Assembly (NCBI GenBank): GCA_963596015.1
Contig: CAVBJS010000040.1
Coordinates: forward strand, 1 to 26,155
Length of the DNA stretch: 26,155 bases
Reading direction: 5' to 3'
From: CAG-791 sp963596015
Lineage (GTDB): Bacteria > Bacillota > Clostridia > Lachnospirales > Lachnospiraceae
Under the pieces are notes generated by a model. It had not been told where the DNA came from. It did no database searches and saw nothing but the letters and a program-made list of their open reading frames with translations. Shown here one piece after another: positions 1 to 7,315 of the stretch. The first letter of the stretch is position 1. Each line of letters starts with the position of its first letter. A program made the position numbers and the translations under genes.

Positions 1-53
1 TTTACGGCATCAATGCCGTTTGAAAGAAATGCCATCAGGCATTTCTTTCAAAC
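1..53 (-). repeat. Truncated copy of multi-hairpin leader element (copy C)
   Basis: Two overlapping hairpins are visible: 4-10 with 13-19 (ACGGCAT/ATGCCGT), and a perfect 16-bp stem 18-33 with 38-53 around a 4-base loop. The sequence and hairpin order match the distal part of the elements at 20720-20845 and 24145-24271, in the same orientation. The window edge cuts off the rest. By analogy, a minus-strand gene may start just left of the window; that is inference. Confidence 0.6.
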
Positions 54-66
54 TTTTACTTTTGTA

Positions 67-95
67 TTGTGGAACGCAGAAAATGCGATTAAGAT
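67..95 (+). promoter_or_regulatory. Candidate promoter of the hipA-hipB pair
   Basis: A TTGTGG box (67-72) and a TAAGAT box (90-95) are separated by 17 bases, upstream of hipA. The match to the sigma-A consensus is moderate. The first AT-rich palindrome (99-112) would lie at the transcription start, which fits autorepression by the HTH protein. Confidence 0.4.
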
Positions 96-98
96 ATA

Positions 99-153
99 GA
101 TAATATATTAGCTATTTTTTCATCAATTTTATATTTTTAGATAATATATTATC
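99..153. promoter_or_regulatory. Paired AT-rich palindromic operators for HipB-like repressor
   Basis: GATAATATATTATC at 140-153 is a perfect 14-bp palindrome. GATAATATATTAGC at 99-112 is the same sequence with one altered position. They are 41 bp apart, about four helical turns, and directly precede hipA. Paired palindromes of this kind are typical of HipB/XRE autoregulation. Binding by the protein at 1370-1648 is inference. Confidence 0.6.
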
Positions 154-173
154 CAAAGCAAGGAGGTGCTAAA

Positions 174-1316
174 ATGACTAAAATGGCAGTTACAACACTT
201 CAGGTATTGTACCATGACAGACTTGTCGGAACCCTTGCAATGACGCCGGATCACAAAGCAGCATTTCAATACTGTGATGACTGGATGGAACACGGATTTT
301 CGATCAGTCCCTTTACACTTCCACTAAGAGATCAGGTCTTTATCCCACAAAAAGATTGTTTTCAGGGATTGTTCGGCGTATTTGCTGACAGTCTCCCTGA
401 CGCCTGGGGACGATTACTTCTCAATCGGCTTCTCACTTCCCACCATCAAGATCCGGACCAGTTGACTGTTCTTGACAGACTGGCTGTTGTAGGCTCTTCC
501 GGCATGGGTGCTCTTACGTATCGACCTCAGCATGAACTTTCTTCCTCCATGAAGTACGATGATCTGGATGACCTTGCCTTAGAATGCCAAAAACTGTTAA
601 ATACCGAATACTCTGAAAAGCTGGATGAGCTTTACTGTTTAGGAGGAACCAGCGGCGGCGCCCGTCCAAAAATCATGACAAACATAGAGCAGGAAGACTG
701 GATCATCAAATTTCCTGCCCATGTGGATCCTACGGATACCGGCCAAATGGAATATGATTATTCTCTCTGTGCTAAAACATGTGGTATTGCCATGAGTGAA
801 ACCCGTTTATTTTCCTCTCAAAAATGCAGTGGATACTTTGGAACCAAACGGTTTGACCGCATCTCCGGACAGGGTGAACCCGGAAAGATTCATATGCTGA
901 CAGCTGCTGCCCTTCTGGAATTGGATTTTACGCAGCCCAGTCTTGATTATCATGAAGTGATGAAGCTTACAAAAATCCTGACCCAGAATAATCCAACAGA
1001 TGTAGAAAATATGTTTCGTCGTATGTGTTTTAATGTATTTGCACACAACAGGGATGACCACTCTAAGAATTTTGCTTATCTCTATGATGAAAGCAGCGAT
1101 AAATGGCATCTTTCTCCTGCTTATGACCTGACATACAGCAATACTTATTACGGTGAACATACCACCTCTGTAGATGGCAACGGACTAAATCCCGGGAAAA
1201 AGGAACTTTTGGCTGTAGGCACAGGTGCCGGCCTTCCTAAGAACAGGTGCAATGCGATCATCGAAGAGATTTCCGCCTGTGTTTCCACGATGCTTGGGAG
1301 ATACCTTTCTCGTTAA
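174..1316 (+). CDS. hipA: HipA-family serine/threonine kinase toxin
   Basis: This 380-aa protein has the HipA kinase layout. An N-terminal HipA_N-like region covers about residues 8-115, including the FADSLPDAWG stretch. A glycine-rich loop GGTSGGARPK lies at 157-166, a catalytic motif NRDDHSKN at 292-299 (D294 and N299), and a metal-binding D318 in AYDLT. HipA kinases phosphorylate a translation target, glutamyl-tRNA synthetase in E. coli, and slow growth; the target here is unknown. The start follows a very strong AAGGAGGTG site. The HTH gene 53 bases downstream is the likely antitoxin, so the order is toxin first, the reverse of E. coli hipBA. Length is somewhat below the E. coli protein (about 440 aa). 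Family assignment is firm; toxicity is inferred. Confidence 0.9.
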   Translation: MTKMAVTTLQVLYHDRLVGTLAMTPDHKAAFQYCDDWMEHGFSISPFTLPLRDQVFIPQKDCFQGLFGVFADSLPDAWGRLLLNRLLTSHHQDPDQLTVLDRLAVVGSSGMGALTYRPQHELSSSMKYDDLDDLALECQKLLNTEYSEKLDELYCLGGTSGGARPKIMTNIEQEDWIIKFPAHVDPTDTGQMEYDYSLCAKTCGIAMSETRLFSSQKCSGYFGTKRFDRISGQGEPGKIHMLTAAALLELDFTQPSLDYHEVMKLTKILTQNNPTDVENMFRRMCFNVFAHNRDDHSKNFAYLYDESSDKWHLSPAYDLTYSNTYYGEHTTSVDGNGLNPGKKELLAVGTGAGLPKNRCNAIIEEISACVSTMLGRYLSR

Positions 1317-1369
1317 CAAACATCTTATAGATTCTTCCGGCAAAGAACACCTGCGAAATGGAGATTTAT

Positions 1370-1648
1370 ATGACTGAATTTATATGGGAGACCCCAGAAG
1401 AACTTGACCTGAAATTAGCAAAAAGAGTACGAAACATCAGGAAACGCCGCTCCATTTCACAGCAACAGCTTTCTGAAATGAGCGGCGTCAGCTACGGCTC
1501 TATTAAGCGATTTGAATCCACCGGTCAGATTTCTCTGCTATCTCTTACACGGATCGCCACAGCACTGGATCTGGCCGATGAACTACGGAATCTTTTCACT
1601 CAGGTTCCTTATAAGGATATTACAGAAGTGATCCGGGAATCGCGATGA
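1370..1648 (+). CDS. hipB: XRE-family HTH protein, HipB-like antitoxin/autorepressor
   Basis: A 92-aa protein with one XRE helix-turn-helix: the LAKRVRNIRKRR entry helix is followed by SQQQLSEMSGVSYGSIKRFE as the recognition helices and an ISLLSLTRIATALDL tail helix. I chose the ATG at 1370 over the one at 1358 because TGGAGA lies six bases in front of it. It lies 53 bases behind hipA and is probably co-transcribed. By analogy with HipB it would bind HipA, neutralise it and repress the pair through the palindromes at 99-112 and 140-153. A plain XRE regulator without antitoxin activity remains possible. Confidence 0.8.
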   Translation: MTEFIWETPEELDLKLAKRVRNIRKRRSISQQQLSEMSGVSYGSIKRFESTGQISLLSLTRIATALDLADELRNLFTQVPYKDITEVIRESR

Positions 1649-1679
1649 TCACTCTGTTTGCTTTTTTATCAACTAACGC

Positions 1680-2645
1680 TCACAGCATAGATATCCCTGT
1701 TATGATCAGATTTGCTCCAAGCGTCATCATCAACACTATATTAATTCTGATCATCCATGCCTGTTTTTTTCCGCTGAAGAAGGTGGCAAACATGCCAAAT
1801 GCCATCATACACGGCACAGTTCCCAATGCCCAGAACAGCATGGTCAGCATACCCTTCCCGGCACTTCCCGATGAAACTGCCAAAAGCCACATGCTGTTGG
1901 ATGACGCACATGGCAATAAGGCTGTCAAAATACCCGCCAGAAATGGTCCTATGCGCCGCGCACCGGCGTTTTTTTTCTTTACTTCACACAGGGAAGGGAT
2001 GCCAGTCTGCATCTTTCGTATCACCGGCACGCCCCAGATGCCCAGTCCGATCAGCAAAATATAGATCCCGGTCATAGTAAAGATCATGCTCTTTGCCTTC
2101 ATGGAAAACAGTAAATTTTTGCCAATGGCTCCGAATACACCCCCCAGCAATACGGCCATCAACACCCTTCCGGCATTGTATCCCAGTACCGGAAGGAATG
2201 TTTTAGCCGTTCTCTCCTCCAATCTGCGCCCGGAAGTCTGGGAAAGCATGATCCCCCCACACATGACCATGCAATGAGTTCCCGTCACCAGACCTATGAG
2301 AAACAGTCCCGCATAGGACGTGCCGTTATCCGCCTTGGGGATCAATGGCAGGTCAACAGATCGCACCAGCACCAGTAAAAGGAATATTATAAGGATAGAA
2401 GAAAGATCATAGAGCCTTCCTTTTCCGCTTTTCTCAGTAGCCGGAAAGCCGCTTTTTTCCATCTGCTGCCGTAATGCGGTTTCCGAAAGTATCTCTGCAT
2501 CGTAGTGGATCTTTGCCCTGCCCTTATAGTAAGAGCATTCCACGCCGTTCACACCGCGTACGTAAGAAAGCCGGTTAACAAAGATATCTTCACATTGCCG
2601 ACAGATCAATCCCCCTACTCCTGTCTCCAATATACAATCCTTCAT
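1680..2645 (-). CDS. HMA-SafE/UreH-like membrane protein of metal operon
   Basis: A 321-aa protein fusing a heavy-metal-associated domain (about residues 5-66, metal ligands C15 and C18 in CRQC) to a multi-span SafE/UreH/DsbD-like membrane domain. The first membrane segment is near 81-97, the family motif TGTHCMVMCGG at 121-131, and a later PC at 245-246. The ATG at 2645 is preferred over an upstream in-frame start at 2798 because GAGGTGAGC sits directly before it and the copA stop (2648) is two bases away, suggesting translational coupling. Such proteins are found with copper exporters and are thought to pass or transport copper; the exact activity is unsettled. Oddity: the usual residues after PC in this family (PCGPLQ-like, from memory) read PCASSN here. 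Confidence 0.8.
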   Translation of the reverse strand: MKDCILETGVGGLICRQCEDIFVNRLSYVRGVNGVECSYYKGRAKIHYDAEILSETALRQQMEKSGFPATEKSGKGRLYDLSSILIIFLLLVLVRSVDLPLIPKADNGTSYAGLFLIGLVTGTHCMVMCGGIMLSQTSGRRLEERTAKTFLPVLGYNAGRVLMAVLLGGVFGAIGKNLLFSMKAKSMIFTMTGIYILLIGLGIWGVPVIRKMQTGIPSLCEVKKKNAGARRIGPFLAGILTALLPCASSNSMWLLAVSSGSAGKGMLTMLFWALGTVPCMMAFGMFATFFSGKKQAWMIRINIVLMMTLGANLIITGISML

Positions 2646-2647
2646 GC

Positions 2648-4651
2648 TCACCTCTCTATGCCGAAATTTTCCACAGACTTGTTGCCCTGCATATTTTTCA
2701 GGCGAAGCGCATTCATCAAAACCGCGATGGATGAAAAGGACATGGCAGCACTGGCCAGAGAAGGGTTGATCAGCCCCACTGCTGCCAGCGGAATACACAC
2801 GGCGTTATACAGCGTGGCCCACAGAAGATTTTCATAGATGTTTTTCATGATCTTGTCCGCCAGCGAGAAAGCCAACGGCAGCTTACTGATCTCATCCCCC
2901 AGCAAGATCACATCCGCTGTATCTTTTGCCAGTTCCGTACCGTTTTGAATAGAGACCGACAGATCGCTTACCGCCATGGCCGGTGCATCATTAACCCCAT
3001 CACCTACCATCATGACGGAACCCTCTTTTTTCAGTTTCCGTATCACATCGGCTTTTCCATCCGGTTTGATCTCACTGTAGATCCGCTCTATCCCCGCCTT
3101 TGCGCCTACTTTCCCGGCTATCTCTTCCTTGTCACCGCTGATCATTACCGTCTTATGCGTCGCAGACAATTGACTGACAGTTTCCGGTACCCCTGTTCGC
3201 AGAATATTGCGTGCACTGGTTTCGCCGCCGCAGGTCAGCGTACCTGTTTTGTCAAAAGCGATCACTTTTACTTTATGCATTTTTTCAATGGCAGCAGCAC
3301 TTTTAAACAGAATTCCCAACTCACTGCAGCGACCGCTGCCCACCATGATACTGGTAGGGATCGCAAGTCCCAGTGCGCAGGGGCAGCTGACTACAAGTAC
3401 CCCCACACAGCATAGAAGTGCCTTTTGCAGATTGTCGGGATCGGCAACAAAATACCAGATATCAAAAACAATAAATGCGATCACAATGACAGCCGGAATG
3501 AAAAAACTTACTATAGTATCCGCAAGCCTACGGATCGGCGAGGCGGATATCTGCGCCTGACGCACAATGTCGATCATCTGCTCCAGAGAAGTCTCTTTCC
3601 CTATCTTCGTCACCCGAATAGTCAGCGCACCGGCCCGTAAAAGAGTTCCTCCCGTGGTCTCACTGTCTATATCCTTTGTGACAAGAGCACTTTCACCGGT
3701 CAACAGGGATTCGTCAGCCAGTCCATTTCCTTTTATCACGGTTCCGTCCACCGGGATCCGCTCTCCTGCCTCCACGACTACCAGATCCCCTATGGCGATC
3801 TCATCCACATCCTTGCATATTTCTCCCTTGTCGGTAACCAGACGGGCCTGTCTGGGGAGAAGACTGATAAAGCCTCGCAAAGAACGCTCTGTTTCCCCCC
3901 GGGCCACAATTTCCAGATACCGGCCAAACAGAACAAGACAGACCAGCACGCCTTCACAGAGAAAATATAACTTAATATCCTCTGTTTCCGTAAAGGCCAG
4001 ATAGGTACTGTAACCATAGACAAGGCAACTGGAAACAGCGATCAGGACATCCATATTCATGCCGCCGTGAAACGCCCGCAAGGCGCCTCGAAAAAATACC
4101 CTTGCCGGGATCAGCAGGATCAATGTTGCCAGCAAAAATTGAAAAAAAGGACTTGGATTCCAAAGAAGAGGTAACGTCAGAAACACGGATAAGACCAGCT
4201 TGCGAAGCAGGCCAACCTGATCCTGTGCCAATGCTTCTTCGTTGCCGCTCTCCCACTTTATGATCTCGATCGGAAGTCCCTCTTCCCGGAATACAGCAAT
4301 GATCTCGTTGCCGCGACAGCCTACCGGATATAAATACAGTATGATGTTCTCGACTTTTTCCTCCACCAAGGCTAACGCCGGAAGTTGTTCCCTGAGGGTA
4401 TCCAGCTTTGTGGAAAACAAAGTACTGTCTGTCTTTATCACGACTTTTTCTTTAGGTAAAAGGTATCCAAAGCGTTCCAGCTTTTTTTCGATCACGGAAA
4501 GATCCGGAAAGGTCCGGGACTCTATTTCTGCACAGGACGATCCAAAATTTACTCTCACCCGGTCGATCCCCGGTATTTTTCGTAAAACAGATGTGACCTG
4601 TCCCGCACAGGCCGCACAATCCATGCCATATATCTTAAGTGAAAGTTCCAT
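2648..4651 (-). CDS. copA: CopA-like P1B-type ATPase lacking the nucleotide-binding domain
   Basis: A 667-aa heavy-metal ATPase. In order: an N-terminal HMA domain with GMDCAAC at 9-15; membrane helices from about 150; actuator loop TGE at 318-320; the ion-site CPC at 423-425; phosphorylation motif DKTGTLT at 467-473 (D467); P-domain GD at 506-507 and GDGVNDAP at 550-557; and the last-helix MSFSS at 637-641. CPC with MxxSS points to Cu(I)/Ag(I) export. The striking feature is that only about 32 residues separate DKTGTLT from the GD motif. This family normally has roughly 110-130 residues there, forming the ATP-binding N-domain with its HP motif, and no HP dipeptide is present. The frame is uninterrupted. 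It sits second in the operon, 22 bases after the upstream gene. It may be crippled by an internal deletion. Confidence 0.88.
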   Translation of the reverse strand: MELSLKIYGMDCAACAGQVTSVLRKIPGIDRVRVNFGSSCAEIESRTFPDLSVIEKKLERFGYLLPKEKVVIKTDSTLFSTKLDTLREQLPALALVEEKVENIILYLYPVGCRGNEIIAVFREEGLPIEIIKWESGNEEALAQDQVGLLRKLVLSVFLTLPLLWNPSPFFQFLLATLILLIPARVFFRGALRAFHGGMNMDVLIAVSSCLVYGYSTYLAFTETEDIKLYFLCEGVLVCLVLFGRYLEIVARGETERSLRGFISLLPRQARLVTDKGEICKDVDEIAIGDLVVVEAGERIPVDGTVIKGNGLADESLLTGESALVTKDIDSETTGGTLLRAGALTIRVTKIGKETSLEQMIDIVRQAQISASPIRRLADTIVSFFIPAVIVIAFIVFDIWYFVADPDNLQKALLCCVGVLVVSCPCALGLAIPTSIMVGSGRCSELGILFKSAAAIEKMHKVKVIAFDKTGTLTCGGETSARNILRTGVPETVSQLSATHKTVMISGDKEEIAGKVGAKAGIERIYSEIKPDGKADVIRKLKKEGSVMMVGDGVNDAPAMAVSDLSVSIQNGTELAKDTADVILLGDEISKLPLAFSLADKIMKNIYENLLWATLYNAVCIPLAAVGLINPSLASAAMSFSSIAVLMNALRLKNMQGNKSVENFGIER

Positions 4652-4673
4652 TTTGATCCCTATTTCTGAGCAG

Positions 4674-5174
4674 CTATGCTGCTTCTTTCTTTGCTTTAAA
4701 ATACGTCATAAAGGAAATGGCAGAAGAAGGAAGACTCAATACCGGGACCTCAAATAAAAAGATCCAGCTCCAGATATCGACGCCCTGATAAAAGACACCG
4801 TTATAGGTCACGCCCTTGATCAGTTCGAAATAGGAATAATTCCATACGCCCCACAGACCTGAAAAAGCACCGCACAGATGGATGATAAGAAATCCGGCGG
4901 ATGTCACGATACCTGCAATGCCTGTGACCAGAGGCGCACTCATTCTCCCCATCTTTATCAGGAAAATGGACACCACAGGAAGCAGATATACCACCAGATT
5001 CAGCACCAGCAATGCAAAGGGAATGCTGTAGCCCCAGTTAAAAGCCTGCCGCAGATGATCACCGTCATGCATGAGAATGGAAGCCAGGATCACCAGGGCA
5101 CAGATCCAGACCGTTTTCAGATTCTTCTTACTTACCGGCAGATTTAACGTATTTACGATTTCTTTGTCACTCAT
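4674..5174 (-). CDS. Unrecognised four-helix membrane protein, first gene of metal operon
   Basis: A 166-aa protein I do not recognise. Hydrophobic segments lie near residues 20-35, 51-73, 80-103 and 134-157, with lysines at both ends, so probably four membrane helices with both termini inside. A HDGDH motif (36-40) sits just after helix 1, and H99 with C101 lies at the end of helix 3; these could bind metal or haem, but that is conjecture. The start follows a clear GGGAGG site. It is the first gene after the operator-controlled promoter and lies 22 bases ahead of copA, so its job is probably tied to the same metal or stress. Confidence 0.75.
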   Translation of the reverse strand: MSDKEIVNTLNLPVSKKNLKTVWICALVILASILMHDGDHLRQAFNWGYSIPFALLVLNLVVYLLPVVSIFLIKMGRMSAPLVTGIAGIVTSAGFLIIHLCGAFSGLWGVWNYSYFELIKGVTYNGVFYQGVDIWSWIFLFEVPVLSLPSSAISFMTYFKAKKEAA

Positions 5175-5206
5175 AGGAATACCTCCCTTTTTGGATCAAT
5201 GTTTTT

Positions 5207-5224
5207 ATTTACCATTTGGTAAAT
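5207..5224. promoter_or_regulatory. TetR-type operator, perfect inverted repeat
   Basis: ATTTACCA-TT-TGGTAAAT is an exact 8-bp inverted repeat with a 2-bp centre. It starts at the base next to the -10 box of the minus-strand metal operon, so it covers the transcription start. A TetR gene begins 102 bases to the right. The size, symmetry and place fit a TetR operator repressing the metal operon. Confidence 0.75.
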
Positions 5225-5253
5225 ATCCTAGTGCAGAAGTTCTCTCCTGTCAA
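5225..5253 (-). promoter_or_regulatory. Promoter of the metal operon
   Basis: Reading the minus strand, TTGACA (5248-5253) and TAGGAT (5225-5230) are spaced by exactly 17 bases. The start codon at 5174 follows about 45 bases after the expected transcription start. The -10 box directly adjoins the operator at 5207-5224. Confidence 0.75.
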
Positions 5254-5260
5254 GAAGGCG

Positions 5261-5289
5261 TTGTACATTCATTGGGCAGGACATATAAT
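5261..5289 (+). promoter_or_regulatory. Promoter of the TetR gene
   Basis: TTGTAC (5261-5266) and TATAAT (5284-5289) have a 17-base spacer, and the tetR start codon is 36 bases beyond the -10. The two divergent promoters lie back to back. This one does not overlap the palindrome, so autoregulation is less certain than control of the metal operon. Confidence 0.7.
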
Positions 5290-5325
5290 TAGACCAACTT
5301 ACATGATCAATCAAGGAGTGACCGA

Positions 5326-5904
5326 ATGCCGCTGGTGGTAAATAAAGAAGAGGAAAAAAAGAAAATACTGTTGGCGTTTGAACAATGTCTGGAAGAAAAG
5401 CCGATCTTTTCGGTATCACTGCGTGACATCGCAAAAAAAGCACATATGACGCACCCCAAGCTGCTCAACTATTTTGAGAGCAAGGATGCGCTTGTGCTTG
5501 CCTATTGTGATTATATAAAGAATTTTATGTCCGATCATTGCAGAACATGGTTTGCCAATCATCAGCCGGAAAGTTATCCGGATAAACTTGCCTATATGAA
5601 CGCCTTTATGCAATATGTGGCAGAAGGGAAAGAAGGGGAAAAGCGCCCCATCGCAACTGTTCAGACCTATGTTCTCGCCAAATACAACGCAGATGTGGAC
5701 CGTATGATCAAGGAAGAATTCCATACCTGGCGTACCCTTATGAAAGAATGTCTCATGAGCGTATACGGCGATCAGGCTACGGACGCAGACAGCGAGTATA
5801 TGATGATACTGATCGCCGGTGTGTTTATCTGCCGATATAACGGCGTCTTATCCAACCGGATCAACCATACTCTTATCAGTGCATCCCGGTTGTTTCAGAA
5901 ATGA
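5326..5904 (+). CDS. TetR/AcrR-family transcriptional regulator
   Basis: A 192-aa protein with a TetR N-terminal DNA-binding domain: the stretch SVSLRDIAKKAHMTHPKLLN (about residues 28-47) is the helix-turn-helix, followed by YFESKDALVLAY as the typical fourth helix. The C-terminal ligand domain is not assignable to a known effector. The start has AAGGAG seven bases upstream. It is divergent from the metal operon and probably binds the palindrome at 5207-5224. Copper operons in Firmicutes are usually run by CsoR or CopY, so a TetR here is unusual. The effector could be a metal, but an organic or redox signal is equally possible. Confidence 0.88.
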   Translation: MPLVVNKEEEKKKILLAFEQCLEEKPIFSVSLRDIAKKAHMTHPKLLNYFESKDALVLAYCDYIKNFMSDHCRTWFANHQPESYPDKLAYMNAFMQYVAEGKEGEKRPIATVQTYVLAKYNADVDRMIKEEFHTWRTLMKECLMSVYGDQATDADSEYMMILIAGVFICRYNGVLSNRINHTLISASRLFQK

Positions 5905-5911
5905 TAGTTTG

Positions 5912-5937
5912 AAAAATACAGACGATGTCGTATTTTT
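5912..5937 (+). terminator. Terminator-like hairpin after the TetR gene
   Basis: AAAAATAC (5912-5919) pairs with GTATTTTT (5930-5937), and an inner GAC/GTC extends the stem around a GAT loop. It starts 8 bases after the tetR stop. The stem is AT-rich but ends in a T run, and the symmetric form could act in both directions. Confidence 0.5.
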
Positions 5938-6031
5938 ACACAGCTATTTGTGCCGCAAGCAGCACAGAGCGCCTGTAGAATGTGGATCAACATGACAGTT
6001 TTCCGGCATCTGTCACGTTTTCCCGAATATC

Positions 6032-7186
6032 TCAAAACAAACATCCCAAAAGCGATGCTGCTATCGCCACCGCCACAATAATGATGACAGGATATGCAGT
6101 CTTCCTGGTCCGATCAAGAAAATACAGTGCAGTCGTATACAGGCCGGTGACTGCAATGCTTGCCGCGATCTTCAGCGCAAGACTAACGCTTCCAAAATAC
6201 AGAGCGATCGATAAGATCACAGGGAAATGCGTCAGATAGATATAAAGGCTAAGTCGTCCCATCACTTTGGAAATTCCGGTAGGAATACGCTGCAAAAAAC
6301 GCACTACCGGAGTAACGCCGATCGCGCCACCGGCTGTTATCACCATGAAAGGAATGACACAGAACACGTTGCCGTCCTGTACTATACCAAATGAGAGAAC
6401 GAGAGTCAGTGGAATCACCAGCCAGCATAGGCTGTCCAGAATCATGCCTTCTTTTTTCTCAAAGAAATGGGTCTTTTGCGACCGGCGATAAAATTCATAA
6501 GAGAGCACACCGCAGCACTGCCCTGCAAAAGCCCGGTAAAGGGAATCAGGCAGAAGATATGTGATATCCTTTCCCACATCGATGGTCCCGTATTTCTGCA
6601 TCATAAAGGAATACACGAAGAGGATCATCAGCGGACAGATTACGCGGACAAAAACCTTCCGGTAATACTTGGCAATGGGATAAAGCAATGCCTGGGTGAG
6701 CATCATCGCGGAAAGATACCAGGTCGCTCCCACCAGATAATCCGTATTAAACTGAGGATCCTGGATGAAATTCCCGCAGTGCAGCATCAAAAATTCCCAC
6801 TTGAAATGCCACAGTTTCCACAGCACGTCCGGCACTGTCCGGATGCCGTTATAATTGCAGTAAAAGAAGAAATGAACGGCATTTACGATGCAAAGTGCCC
6901 CGAAAAAGCCCTTGCATTTATGCAGCAGATATCCCATCGTGGTCTCCCCGGAATCTGCCGGCTGTGCGTCCACATGTGCCATCAGAAAAAATCCGGAAAG
7001 GATAAAAAACAGTTCCACATAAACAGCAAGAGCATCTGTCATGGGATAAATACTGTTCATCCCCAGAAGCTGCCACAAATGCGCCAGCACGATCATAAGC
7101 GCCGCAATAAATTTCAGAATATCATAGGTTCCGCAGTATGCTTTTTTGTTCATATGATTATCAATAAGTCTCCCCGTCGTTGTCAT
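6032..7186 (-). CDS. Acyltransferase-3 family integral membrane protein
   Basis: A 384-aa, very hydrophobic protein with about ten predicted membrane spans. The N-terminal region DILKFIAALMIVLAHLW, followed by ELFFILSGFFL, is characteristic of the acyltransferase-3 family (OafA/NodX-like), with the family histidine in the first helix. These proteins move acyl groups, commonly acetyl, onto surface glycans; the substrate here cannot be read. The next in-frame ATG (codon 12, position 7153) gives a more typical start at MNKKAYCG, but neither start has a good ribosome site (GGGGAGA is too far from it). A TATAAT lies about 25 bases before the first ATG. The gene stands alone and may not belong to the nucleoside operon behind it. 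Confidence 0.85.
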   Translation of the reverse strand: MTTTGRLIDNHMNKKAYCGTYDILKFIAALMIVLAHLWQLLGMNSIYPMTDALAVYVELFFILSGFFLMAHVDAQPADSGETTMGYLLHKCKGFFGALCIVNAVHFFFYCNYNGIRTVPDVLWKLWHFKWEFLMLHCGNFIQDPQFNTDYLVGATWYLSAMMLTQALLYPIAKYYRKVFVRVICPLMILFVYSFMMQKYGTIDVGKDITYLLPDSLYRAFAGQCCGVLSYEFYRRSQKTHFFEKKEGMILDSLCWLVIPLTLVLSFGIVQDGNVFCVIPFMVITAGGAIGVTPVVRFLQRIPTGISKVMGRLSLYIYLTHFPVILSIALYFGSVSLALKIAASIAVTGLYTTALYFLDRTRKTAYPVIIIVAVAIAASLLGCLF

Positions 7187-7233
7187 GCTATTTTACTTGA
7201 TAGTATTATATCCGCAAAAATGAAAAATTTAAG

Positions 7234-7247
7234 GCGCGTCGTCGCGC
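7234..7247 (-). terminator. Weak terminator candidate after cdd
   Basis: GCGCG-loop-CGCGC gives a short, strong 5-bp stem. On the minus strand it is followed by CTTAAATTTTTC. It lies between the cdd stop and the acyltransferase start. The stem is short for an intrinsic terminator, so this is only suggestive. Confidence 0.3.
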
Positions 7248-7315
7248 GATCGCGTCAAGTCTTTTGCACAAACAGGTTCCGATCTCTTGAGCCGTATTGT
7301 TCATTTATGCGGCAG

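Noticed and set aside
2646..2798. N-terminal extension of the HMA-SafE protein to position 2798
   Set aside because: It lies wholly inside copA in another frame, and the HMA fold begins right after the ATG at 2645.
2648..4651. Frameshift as the cause of the missing N-domain in the ATPase
   Set aside because: Both flanking parts are in one continuous frame and no N-domain sequence is seen in the other frames nearby, so a clean deletion fits better.
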